DNA of 7,163 nucleotides from RGIG3872 sp045660245 (GCA_045660245.1 JAZRDJ010000107.1:1-7163), one strand, 5' to 3'. Numbered from the stretch's first letter, positions 1 through 5,839 are shown. Notes: a model not told the origin generated them from the letters alone. A program made the numbers and translations.

Positions 1-58
1 TTCAGCAAAAAGAAATTTTGCGTATTCTCCTTGGGTGTGTACCAAACACATAAAGAAT

Positions 59-82
59 GAGTGCGAAAGCACTCTTTTTTTT
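59..82 (+). terminator. GAAA-capped terminator-like hairpin, repeat copy 1
   Basis: GAGTGC (59-64), loop GAAA (65-68) and GCACTC (69-74) form a perfect 6-bp stem followed by eight T. This is the shape of an intrinsic terminator for plus-strand transcripts. It lies inside longer arms AAACACATAAA (44-54) and TTTGTGTGTTT (80-90), which pair completely as RNA if one U-G wobble is allowed. The gene it would terminate is outside the window, and the true role may be structural rather than termination. Confidence 0.55.
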
Positions 83-186
83 GTGTGTTTTCACCACGCC
101 TAGAAGAGAACACTCACGAAAGTGAAAGAGTTCAGCAAAAAGAAATTTTGCGTATTCTCCGTGGTGGTACCAAACACATAAAGAAT

Positions 187-209
187 GAGTGCGAAAGCAC
201 TCTTTTTTT
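187..209 (+). terminator. GAAA-capped terminator-like hairpin, repeat copy 2
   Basis: GAGTGC (187-192), GAAA (193-196) and GCACTC (197-202) are followed by seven T. Copy 2 has the best outer stem of the array: AAACACATAAA (172-182) is the exact reverse complement of TTTATGTGTTT (207-217), then GTGGTG (161-166) pairs with CACCAC (219-224) and TTCTC (155-159) with GAGAA (233-237). The whole structure spans 155-237. Termination is inferred from shape alone. Confidence 0.55.
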
Positions 210-315
210 ATGTGTTTTCACCACGCCTAGAAGAGAACACTCACGAAAGTGAAAGAGTTCAGCAAAAAGAAATTTTGCGTATTCTCCTTGGGTGTGTACC
301 AAACACATAAAGAAT

Positions 316-339
316 GAGTGCGAAAGCACTCTTTTTTTT
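316..339 (+). terminator. GAAA-capped terminator-like hairpin, repeat copy 3
   Basis: GAGTGC (316-321), GAAA (322-325) and GCACTC (326-331) are followed by eight T (332-339). The long arm 301-311 pairs with its partner except for one T-T mismatch. The sequence 3' of this hairpin no longer matches the repeat well, so this is the degenerate right end of the array. Confidence 0.5.
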
Positions 340-392
340 GTGTTTTCACTATACTATGAAGCGAACCACCACCATAAAAAATTCAATAAAAA

Positions 393-430
393 AAGAAGCC
401 TTGTTTCAAAAAAAGGCTTCTTCGTTTTTT
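393..430. terminator. Bidirectional intrinsic terminator
   Basis: AAGAAGCCTT (393-402) pairs perfectly with AAGGCTTCTT (413-422) around a 10-base loop. On the minus strand it lies just after the stop of the 91-aa gene and runs into a U-rich tail, so it probably ends the orphan operon. On the plus strand it is followed by CG and seven T (425-431), so it should also stop transcription coming from the repeat array. Confidence 0.85.
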
Positions 431-435
431 TATCC

Positions 436-711
436 CTAATTGTTATTTTGTCCTTCTGCTTCGAGTTCTTCTGCTCGCTTGTTGTACAAATCGACGAGAT
501 TGTCATATCTGTTTTCTGCATCAACAATGAGTTCAGCATACTTTTCAGCAATTTCTGCGAGTTTTGCTTCTCCTTTTTTTGAATAGGGATCAAACGCAGG
601 ATTGTGTGACAGTTCACTGATTTCTTTTGCCCAACTTTTGCGCAAAATCTTAATTTCTTCATCAGCGTTACCCAGTTGCTTTTCAATGTTTTGCAGTTGC
701 CTGTCTTTCAT
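436..711 (-). CDS. Small charged coiled-coil protein, unknown function
   Basis: This 91-aa protein belongs to no family I recognise. It is highly charged and almost wholly helical in character. Residues 1-34 and 46-85 carry heptad-like spacing of L/I/A between E/K/R and look like two coiled-coil helices, joined by a breaker around residues 36-45 (HNPAFDPYSK). The tail ends in three asparagines. No signal peptide, membrane segment or cysteine is present. The start is well supported by GGAGGAG (minus strand, 726-720) eight bases before the ATG. It is the second gene of a minus-strand pair, 32 bp after the 241-aa gene, and is followed by the terminator at 393-422. A cytoplasmic scaffold or partner of the upstream product is possible, but that is inference from linkage only. 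Confidence 0.75.
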   Translation of the reverse strand: MKDRQLQNIEKQLGNADEEIKILRKSWAKEISELSHNPAFDPYSKKGEAKLAEIAEKYAELIVDAENRYDNLVDLYNKRAEELEAEGQNNN

Positions 712-743
712 GAACGCTTCTCCTCCCTATTTTTATTTTTTCT

Positions 744-1469
744 CTAGTCCACCAAAAGCGAAAGCAAAATATCCTCAATAGCGCCAATTCTTTTTTGCAT
801 TTCTTTGTCTTTTCCAGCGCCCGCCTTGATTCCAATGAGTGCTGATTGATATGCATATGTTTGATTGTTCTTGACGAGATCAACAAACACCAAAAGCATT
901 GTGATCATTTCAGACTTTGTGATAAATGATCCTTTGATCTTTTTGAGCCCAGCGACATAATCCTTGAGGTCTTTCACCAAGAAAATTATTCTGTTGTTCA
1001 CATCAGCATCAAAGTTCACCACTGGTCTTGCTTGTGCTTTTTCTTCTTGTTTTTCAATTTTCTCACCAACCGCCAAAAAATATACAGCATTTTTGAACCT
1101 TGCAATAACTTCACTATTAAAAAGAGCATAAGGACTAACTTGATTGTCCTTTGAGTAATACTTCATCAAAAGATCATTGATGTTGATTTTTTTGTCGTCC
1201 AAACAATTGAGCAAACAAAACACAAAAGCCACAACATCTTTTGGATCGTCAGGGAGCAAAAACGTGTTTCCATTTGTCCCCTGCTTGTATGCCTTGTCAA
1301 AGTTGAAATTGATCATACACTCTGCAATGAGGTTGTACACAGGTTTGCATCCAGCGATTGAAGTCAAGACTTCAGACACACGTTTGTCAACCATAATATA
1401 TTTCGAACCAATCATTTTGTCACAAGCATCGACAAAAAGTTTGATATCTTCACGAGCAACGAGTTCCAT
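744..1469 (-). CDS. Conserved-looking hypothetical protein, unknown function
   Basis: I do not recognise this protein of 241 aa (243 aa if the ATG at 1475 is used). It looks soluble and mostly helical, with no signal peptide. Numbering from the 1475 start, visible blocks are a proline/aspartate turn LLPDDPKD (73-80) followed by a hydrophobic helix with two cysteines (82-91), a charged linker rich in K, E and Q (138-150), and a helical C-terminal half (160-243) with hydrophobic stretches around 190-202 and 231-242. Two in-frame ATGs lie 6 bp apart. The Shine-Dalgarno AAGGGGG (1485-1479) is 3 bases from the first and 9 from the second, so I favour the start at 1469. It leads an operon with the 91-aa gene and diverges from the DUF4364 gene. 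An AT-rich palindrome at 1493-1510 overlaps its promoter region. Confidence 0.75.
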   Translation of the reverse strand: MELVAREDIKLFVDACDKMIGSKYIMVDKRVSEVLTSIAGCKPVYNLIAECMINFNFDKAYKQGTNGNTFLLPDDPKDVVAFVFCLLNCLDDKKININDLLMKYYSKDNQVSPYALFNSEVIARFKNAVYFLAVGEKIEKQEEKAQARPVVNFDADVNNRIIFLVKDLKDYVAGLKKIKGSFITKSEMITMLLVFVDLVKNNQTYAYQSALIGIKAGAGKDKEMQKRIGAIEDILLSLLVD

Positions 1470-1492
1470 GAGCATTTACCCCCTTGTGGATT

Positions 1493-1510
1493 TATGATAA
1501 TTTTATCATA
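1493..1510. promoter_or_regulatory. Perfect palindrome over the orphan operon promoter
   Basis: TATGATAA (1493-1500), spacer TT, and TTATCATA (1503-1510) form a perfect inverted repeat. On the minus strand it contains two -10-like hexamers. TATGAT (1510-1505) lies 17 bp after TTGCTT, and TATCAT (1499-1494) lies 18 bp after TTGTCA. Either could drive the 241-aa gene, whose start codon is 24 bp away. A dimeric repressor site overlapping the -10 is the simplest reading, but AT-rich palindromes can also arise from paired -10 elements. Confidence 0.45.
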
Positions 1511-1599
1511 CAAAAACTGACAAATACAAGCAAAAAAAGAATTTATATCACATTCCACCAAAAAAAAATGCCAAAGTACTTTTTTTTAATCAAGTTTTG

Positions 1600-1608
1600 T
1601 GTTATACT
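1600..1608 (+). promoter_or_regulatory. Extended -10 promoter for the DUF4364 gene
   Basis: TGTTATACT is an extended -10 (TG, one base, TATACT at 1603-1608). The -35 position 17 bp upstream is only a T-run (about 1580-1585) with no TTGACA match, which is usual for extended -10 promoters. An A-tract and a T-tract flanking AAAGTACTTT (1573-1582) lie just upstream and could act as an UP-like or curved element. Transcription would start near 1615, giving a leader of about 40 bases before the ATG at 1653. Confidence 0.6.
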
Positions 1609-1652
1609 CATTGCTGTAAAAGATTTTTAGTCAAGGGATTTTGGGAAAAGTC

Positions 1653-2180
1653 ATGGATATTTCAAACAACACAACCGTGAGCAAACTGATTTTGCTTTAT
1701 GTGTTTGACAAAATGGAAATGCCACTCACTGAATCAACAATCACCGACCTTTGCTGCAATCGCAACACATGGATTACTTACATCACTTGCAAAGAGGTTC
1801 TTGCTGATCTCATTGAATCTGGATTCATTTTGGAACAAACGAATTCATCGAAAGAAAAATATTATACTATCACCGCTGATGGTATTGCGTGCGTATCTTA
1901 CTTTTTCATGAAAATCCCAACCAGCCTGAGGGAAGAAATCAACGCATTTGTGAAAGCAAACCGAATTTTGATGCGCAAACGTCAAGAATACTTCAGAGAT
2001 TACTCAAAAAACGCAGACGGATCATATACTGTTCTTCTGAAAATTGTTGATCCAATGGGCACAAAACTCGAACTCAAACTCAACGCTTCAAGCAGAGGTG
2101 TTGCAAAAAATATTTATAGCAAGTGGGAAGAAAAGGCCAGCGCAGTTTACGCCAGTGTCTATGACCTCTTGATTGACTAA
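1653..2180 (+). CDS. DUF4364 family winged-helix protein
   Basis: This 175-aa protein matches the layout I know for DUF4364 proteins of Clostridia, which are predicted DNA-binding proteins of unknown target. The N-terminal 80 residues look like a winged helix-turn-helix: a first helix with the family-like run KLILLYVFDKMEMPLT (11-26), helices around 27-35 and 45-57, then the wing at YYTITADG (70-77). The family signature IP-SLREEIN lies at 88-97 and is followed by a basic helix (98-114). An alpha/beta C-terminal domain covers 121-175. A TTG at 1641 would add four residues and has AAGGGA only 2 bases before it. I chose the ATG because the family usually begins just before this first helix, although its ribosome site (GGGAAAAG) is poor. 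It is probably co-transcribed with the TSCPD gene 50 bp downstream. Confidence 0.85.
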   Translation: MDISNNTTVSKLILLYVFDKMEMPLTESTITDLCCNRNTWITYITCKEVLADLIESGFILEQTNSSKEKYYTITADGIACVSYFFMKIPTSLREEINAFVKANRILMRKRQEYFRDYSKNADGSYTVLLKIVDPMGTKLELKLNASSRGVAKNIYSKWEEKASAVYASVYDLLID

Positions 2181-2230
2181 CACCCGATCCCCCCACTTTC
2201 AACCACAAACAAAAACAAGGAGAACCCATC

Positions 2231-2476
2231 ATGTACACTTATCGAACTCATGGCACATGCTCCATGCAAATATCATTTGACGTCGTTGACGGACTTGTCA
2301 AAAACGTGAAGTTTCTTGGCGGTTGCAGAGGCAACACACAAGGCGTTTCAGCCCTTGTCCAAGACATGCCTGTGGACGAAGTTATCGCAAGACTCAAAGG
2401 CATTCAGTGCAGGAACGGCACATCTTGCCCAAACGAACTTGCAAAAGCCCTCGAGGAATACAAGGCAAGTCATTAA
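2231..2476 (+). CDS. TSCPD domain protein, TIGR03905-like
   Basis: This 81-aa protein is a single TSCPD domain, the module also found at the C terminus of adenosylcobalamin-dependent (class II) ribonucleotide reductases. Stand-alone copies of this length are known in Clostridia as the TIGR03905 group, with no established function. Four cysteines (C10, C32, C60, C66) fall in the expected places: after the first strand, in the GGC turn (30-32), and in the C-terminal pair ending in the name-giving TSCP (64-67). They could bind a metal such as zinc, or act in redox chemistry; this is inference. AAGGAG (2217-2222) lies 8 bases before the ATG. No hairpin separates it from the DUF4364 gene, so the two probably form an operon that ends at the terminator at 2516-2546. 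Confidence 0.88.
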   Translation: MYTYRTHGTCSMQISFDVVDGLVKNVKFLGGCRGNTQGVSALVQDMPVDEVIARLKGIQCRNGTSCPNELAKALEEYKASH

Positions 2477-2515
2477 TCATTTGTAAACCCAGAAAAATTA
2501 TTAATTATCAAACAA

Positions 2516-2550
2516 AAAAGGAACCAAACAATTTTTGGTTCCTTTTATTA
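2516..2550. terminator. Bidirectional terminator between convergent genes
   Basis: AAAAGGAACCAAA (2516-2528) and TTTGGTTCCTTTT (2534-2546) form a perfect 13-bp stem with a 5-base loop. The arms supply a U-run in both directions: TTTT in plus, and six T followed by GTTTGAT in minus. It lies 40 bp after the TSCPD stop and 27 bp after the lipoprotein stop, so it serves both convergent transcripts. Confidence 0.93.
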
Positions 2551-2572
2551 TTATTTACATAATACTCAAGAA

Positions 2573-3961
2573 TTATTCCTTCACGCCAATGAATTTTCCA
2601 GCCTCAACTTCAGATCCTGTTGGATCAGCGAGTGATACTCTGTACATATATGTCTTGCTACTTTCAGTCACAAAACCATATGCATATCCGTCCATAATCT
2701 TTGTCACCATCAATTCACTTGAAGCGTCAAATGAAGTTGAAGTGAGAGCGATTGGAGATTCACTGCTTGTTGTGTTCAAAATCTTGATCTTGTTCATTTT
2801 CTTATCTCTTGTGAAATAGAGATAGTCACCAACAACACCAATGAATTCAACTTTTGTGTCGTCAGATCCAAAGTTATAAACAGTGTCATCAGTATCATAA
2901 TCTGGATAATTGCTCCAGTCAACCCACTTGATTTGACCACCATCATAAACCAGCACAGCGAGAGCTCCATTTCTTTCAACAAACATGAGTTGATCGCCGT
3001 CCTTGTCATATGTGAGGTAACTGATCACGTTTGAAAGATCTTCAGTGTCATAGTCAAGTTCTCGTGTTTGACTTGTGATGCTGTCAGCATAAATATAACC
3101 ATTCACTGTGTATGTGAGTTTTCCACAAGTCACAGCAAAGAGAGTTACACTTTCGTCCCTTTCAGAGAGAAGTTCATCAAAAGCCCCATCACTTGTGGCA
3201 AAATACACTCTGTTTCCATCTTTGTGTTCACCATCAGGATCCGCTGCCATTGTGTAGAACACATAGCGTTCTGCATCGTCAACAGATGCACCTTTTTGAG
3301 ACACGCCAAAGTTTTCACCCATAATCGCGCCAGTGATGTCATTCTTCACAAAAGTTGTTTCCACTTTGTCAGAAATTGAAAGTGATGTAAGAGTTTTGCT
3401 GTTTTGCTCAAAAATCACAAGATCAATCTTGTTTCCGTTCAAGTAATAAGCATAAGAGATTGTGTCATCACTCTTTTTTGTTGTATAGAATGTTTCAGTG
3501 TTGCCAGATTTGATATCATATCTTGCAAATTCATATTGACCAAACAAAACTTCGTCAAGATTGTTCACTCTCTTTGAAGTTGTCACATAATAGAGATAGT
3601 TTCCGAAAATATGAATTGAACCATTTTTGAAACCAACAAGAGCATTCACTACCTTTTCAGGAGTTTTGACCATTTTGTCGTCTTCGTCAAATTCAACTTC
3701 ACCACTCTCTCCGAGTTCAACTCTGTAGATCGCGCCTTGCACAACATTTCCATTGTTTGCAGTTTCGCTTGTTGTTTTTGTTCCGTTCACAAAATACAAG
3801 TAGCCATCATGCTTCACAGCAATTCCGCCATTGATTGTTTCTGGAGCAACCGTTGCAGAAAATCCAGACCATTTTGGTGCACAACCTGCGAGAGAAAAAA
3901 CAGTTGCCACACAAATTATTGCCACCAAGATCCTAGAAAGTATTTTTTTCATAAATTTCAC
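2573..3961 (-). CDS. Secreted lipoprotein with beta-propeller-like repeats
   Basis: This 462-aa protein starts with a lipoprotein signal: basic residues at 5-10, a hydrophobic core (11-23) and the lipobox LAGC, with C27 as the predicted lipidated residue. It should be anchored on the outer face of the membrane. The rest is beta-rich, with recurring short strand pairs of the type G-x-Y/L-Y-F: 53-58, 120-126, 232-237, 250-255, 280-291, 323-328, 378-384 and 424-431. This spacing suggests a propeller fold like that of DUF5050-type lipoproteins of Clostridia, but I cannot assign the family. No catalytic motif is visible. The start is GTG, because AAGGAA (3972-3967) lies 5 bases before it and 14 before the in-frame ATG at 3952. 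The gene appears monocistronic: it has its own strong promoter (4001-4029) and a terminator downstream. A binding or sensory role at the envelope is only a guess. Confidence 0.88.
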   Translation of the reverse strand: MKFMKKILSRILVAIICVATVFSLAGCAPKWSGFSATVAPETINGGIAVKHDGYLYFVNGTKTTSETANNGNVVQGAIYRVELGESGEVEFDEDDKMVKTPEKVVNALVGFKNGSIHIFGNYLYYVTTSKRVNNLDEVLFGQYEFARYDIKSGNTETFYTTKKSDDTISYAYYLNGNKIDLVIFEQNSKTLTSLSISDKVETTFVKNDITGAIMGENFGVSQKGASVDDAERYVFYTMAADPDGEHKDGNRVYFATSDGAFDELLSERDESVTLFAVTCGKLTYTVNGYIYADSITSQTRELDYDTEDLSNVISYLTYDKDGDQLMFVERNGALAVLVYDGGQIKWVDWSNYPDYDTDDTVYNFGSDDTKVEFIGVVGDYLYFTRDKKMNKIKILNTTSSESPIALTSTSFDASSELMVTKIMDGYAYGFVTESSKTYMYRVSLADPTGSEVEAGKFIGVKE

Positions 3962-3993
3962 GCCCGTTCCTTTTTGTTTTTGCGATATATTTG

Positions 3994-4022
3994 CTCACTT
4001 ATTTTACAAAATATCTAGTGAG
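3994..4022. promoter_or_regulatory. Inverted repeat spanning the lipoprotein -10 region
   Basis: CTCACT (3994-3999) and AGTGAG (4017-4022) are inverted copies. Inside them TATTTT (4000-4005) and AAAATA (4008-4013) are also inverted around AC. Together they form a nearly continuous 12-bp arm on each side, broken by three unpaired bases (4014-4016). The element covers the -10 and most of the spacer of the lipoprotein promoter, where a repressor would block RNA polymerase. It would be mostly outside the transcript, so a DNA operator is more likely than an RNA hairpin. Confidence 0.5.
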
Positions 4023-4029
4023 TTGTCAA
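4001..4029 (-). promoter_or_regulatory. Sigma-A promoter of the lipoprotein gene
   Basis: Reading the minus strand, TTGACA (4029-4024) is a perfect -35 and TAAAAT (4006-4001) is a 5/6 match to the -10, with an ideal 17-bp spacer. The predicted start of transcription is near 3994, about 33 bases before the GTG at 3961. It is the strongest housekeeping-type promoter in the window. Confidence 0.9.
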
Positions 4030-4078
4030 CACTATTTTATATAATAATTGACCATAATCATTCGAATTCTTCATTTGA

Positions 4079-4106
4079 TTGAGCATTTTTTTGCGCCCAT
4101 GCTCAA
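4079..4106. other. Weak hairpin after rsmA
   Basis: TTGAGCAT (4079-4086) pairs with ATGCTCAA (4099-4106) around a 12-base loop. It lies 33 bp beyond the rsmA stop and upstream of the lipoprotein promoter, where a terminator for rsmA would be expected. There is no U-tract after it in either direction, since the T-run is in the loop. If it terminates rsmA it is not a canonical intrinsic terminator. Confidence 0.35.
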
Positions 4107-4139
4107 ATATTCCGTGTCAAGCCCAAAGAAAGCCAAAAA

Positions 4140-4940
4140 TTATTCTCCTCGACCAATGCCTTTCATGTCCTCATACAATGCAAAAATCTCATCATGAGAC
4201 AAATCCTCTGCTCTCACACTTGGGTTCAGATTGTGCTTTTCAAGAATACGTTTGATTGCATCTTTTGTGACGTCAAAAGAATTTGCAAGATTGTTCACAA
4301 GAGTCTTTCTCCTCATCTGGAAACAACTGCGAATGAACAATGCCTTGTCTTTGTCCAACTTGTTTTCACCAAAGACAAAATGCACAATGCACGAATCCAC
4401 CTTTGGTGCAGGCGTGAACATGTGTCGTGGAACATTCTTCACAATTTTTGCAACGCCAAGCGAACTTGCAAGCACAGAAAGCGAACTGTATTCACTTTCT
4501 CCCGGCTTTGCGACCATTCTCTCCGCATACTCTTTTTGAACCATAATGGTGAGCGATTTTGGTCTTTTCTCCATTTCAAAAAAACGCATAAGGATCGGCG
4601 TGGTGATATAATATGGCAGGTTTGCAATCACCAAATAATCCTCACCAACTTCACTCACAATTTCAGCCTCATCAGTCTTCATGAAATCCTTGAAAACAAC
4701 TCTTGCGTTTGAAAAATCCTTCAAATTTTCTTGAAGAATAGGCTCAAGTTCTCTGTCAATCTCAAAAGACACCACATTTTGGGCACGCATTGCAATTTGT
4801 GCAGTCAATGCTCCTGCGCCAGGCCCAATTTCAAGCACTGTTGAATTTTCATTCACATGCGACAGTTCCACAATTGACGCAAGCAAATTCTTGTCCGTCA
4901 AAAAGTTTTGACCAAATTTTTTCTTAAAATTAAAATCCAT
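4140..4940 (-). CDS. rsmA: 16S rRNA (adenine1518/1519-N6)-dimethyltransferase
   Basis: RsmA (KsgA) transfers four methyl groups from S-adenosylmethionine to two adjacent adenosines in the 3' terminal hairpin of 16S rRNA, a late step of 30S assembly; its loss is linked to kasugamycin resistance. The 266-aa product is complete and slightly short for the family. It shows the N-terminal FGQNFL (9-14), the SAM loop EIGPGAGALT (37-46), an acidic residue for the ribose (E60), the motif III aspartate (D85), the catalytic NLPY (107-110), the FTPAPKVDS block (175-183) and MRRKTL (209-214) in the small C-terminal helical domain (about 190-266). GGAG lies 8 bases before the ATG. tatD is upstream on the same strand, but a terminator at 5011-5047 lies between them, so rsmA probably has its own promoter in 4941-5010, where I see no clear hexamers. 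Confidence 0.97.
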   Translation of the reverse strand: MDFNFKKKFGQNFLTDKNLLASIVELSHVNENSTVLEIGPGAGALTAQIAMRAQNVVSFEIDRELEPILQENLKDFSNARVVFKDFMKTDEAEIVSEVGEDYLVIANLPYYITTPILMRFFEMEKRPKSLTIMVQKEYAERMVAKPGESEYSSLSVLASSLGVAKIVKNVPRHMFTPAPKVDSCIVHFVFGENKLDKDKALFIRSCFQMRRKTLVNNLANSFDVTKDAIKRILEKHNLNPSVRAEDLSHDEIFALYEDMKGIGRGE

Positions 4941-5010
4941 ACAATATTCTCCGTATATTTTTCGTTTCTTCTTCTCAAACTACCATCAAGCGAAAGATAA
5001 AACGCCATGG

Positions 5011-5050
5011 AAAAGTCCACGGGATACTCTACCTTCCCTGGACTTTTTTT
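5011..5050. terminator. Hairpin terminator between tatD and rsmA
   Basis: AAAAGTCCA (5011-5019) pairs with TGGACTTTT (5039-5047), and after one bulged C at 5020 the stem continues with GGG/CCC (5021-5023, 5036-5038). It lies 18 bp past the tatD stop and most likely ends that transcript. The minus-strand U-tract is short (TTTT then CC), so read-through into rsmA is possible. The better T-run (5044-5050) faces the plus strand, where no upstream gene is visible. Confidence 0.75.
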
Positions 5051-5064
5051 CTGACCAGAAGACA

Positions 5065-5829
5065 TTATTTAATTTTGTAATAAATATTTTTGGTATTTTC
5101 CGTCACACGATTTGAAAACTCTTCAAAATCCATATCCAAAAATTCCGCCAAAAATTTTGCAGTCAAATTCACGTTCTTTGGCTCATTGACTTGCCCTCTC
5201 AGTGGTTCAGGAGCGAGGAACGGACAATCAGTTTCAACCAAAATCCGTTCAATCGGCAAATCTTTCAAAAATTCTTTTTCATATTTTTTGAATGTCACAT
5301 TGCCCGCAAAAGATATGAAAAACCCCAGATCCGCATAAAGACTTGCATACTTTGCCCCATCGCCAAAGCAGTGCAAAACTCCTTTTCTCTTGAGTTCCGG
5401 TGCATGCTTTGACAAAATCTCAAACATATCGTCAGATGCGTCCCTTGAATGAATACAAACAGGAAGATCAAGTTCTTTTGCCACTTCAAGCATTGCCTCA
5501 AACATTTCCTTTTGCTCTTGTTTGTTGTCTGATCTGTAGTGGTAGTCAAGGCCAATTTCCCCAATTGCAACCACCTTTTCATGCTTTGCAAGTTCTTTGA
5601 TTTCTTCAACAACTGACGCCGAGAACTCACCAACACTTTCAGGGTGCAACCCAACAATGGCATAAACATTTTTGTGCGCTTTTGCGATTTCCACCGCACG
5701 CCTTGAATCCTCGAGCGTTGTTCCCACATGACAAATGCCTTGGAGTCCATCTTCTTCCATCGTGGAGATCACCTTGTCTTTGTCGAGTTTGTTTTCATAG
5801 TCAATGTGAGCATGACTGTCAATTAGCAT
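5065..5829 (-). CDS. tatD: TatD family metal-dependent hydrolase (DNase)
   Basis: TatD proteins are cytoplasmic TIM-barrel metallohydrolases; characterised members are 3'-5' exonucleases acting on DNA or RNA, and some act in DNA repair or D-aminoacyl-tRNA turnover. The 254-aa product is full length and holds every expected metal ligand: the HxH pair H6/H8 in DSHAHID, E91 in GEIGLDYHY, H127 in CIHSRD, H153 in LHCFG and D201 in ETDCPFLAPEPLRG. H62 in the GLHPE motif is also present. GAGGAG lies 6 bases before the ATG. In Bacillus subtilis the homologue yabD lies just before rnmV and ksgA; here rnmV is absent between tatD and rsmA. The gene diverges from spmA across only 45 bp, and I see no convincing minus-strand promoter there. 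Confidence 0.96.
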   Translation of the reverse strand: MLIDSHAHIDYENKLDKDKVISTMEEDGLQGICHVGTTLEDSRRAVEIAKAHKNVYAIVGLHPESVGEFSASVVEEIKELAKHEKVVAIGEIGLDYHYRSDNKQEQKEMFEAMLEVAKELDLPVCIHSRDASDDMFEILSKHAPELKRKGVLHCFGDGAKYASLYADLGFFISFAGNVTFKKYEKEFLKDLPIERILVETDCPFLAPEPLRGQVNEPKNVNLTAKFLAEFLDMDFEEFSNRVTENTKNIYYKIK

Positions 5830-5839
5830 AATTTTCTCC

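Larger units (their letters stand above)
1..349. repeat. Tandem array of a hairpin-rich unit, three copies
   Basis: Three head-to-tail copies begin at 1, 131 and 258, each with the start TTCAGCAAAAAG. The first two are 130 and 127 bp. The third matches closely to about 349 and then decays, with weak similarity to about 375. The window starts in copy 1, so the array may continue to the left. Each full unit holds a small hairpin (GCAAAA, loop AGAAA, TTTTGC; 5-21 in copy 1), a long compound hairpin centred on GAGTGC-GAAA-GCACTC, and a short TCAC-GAAA-GTGA hairpin (114-125 in copy 1). Copies 1 and 3 share TTGGGTGTGTACC where copy 2 has GTGGTGGTACC. One-base length differences inside the unit break every reading frame between copies, so the array looks non-coding. 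I see no gene in 1-435. The stretch 350-392 holds nothing else I can identify. Confidence 0.9.

Noticed and set aside
61..329. Open reading frames of 63-65 codons on both strands through the repeat array
   Set aside because: They arise from the repeat itself. One-base differences between copies shift the frame, the initiation sites lack ribosome sites, and the peptides have no recognisable pattern.
1..349. CRISPR array
   Set aside because: The units are contiguous copies of about 130 bp with no unique spacers, and no cas gene is present.
1..375. Insertion sequence or transposon end
   Set aside because: No transposase, terminal inverted repeat pair or target duplication is visible. A non-autonomous element cannot be excluded but cannot be shown from one locus.
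354..686. 110-codon minus-strand frame overlapping the 91-aa gene
   Set aside because: It runs through the terminator at 393-422, has no ribosome site, and overlaps a gene with a strong Shine-Dalgarno sequence and coiled-coil composition.
4960..5010. Short minus-strand reading frame starting near 5008 that runs into rsmA out of frame, as a possible leader peptide
   Set aside because: It has no ribosome-binding site, and its ATG lies at the base of the tatD terminator; nothing supports translation.
4321..5800. The peptide NKLDKDK occurs in both RsmA (193-199) and TatD (13-19)
   Set aside because: The underlying DNA differs at several codon positions and the surrounding sequences are unrelated, so this is chance in lysine-rich proteins.
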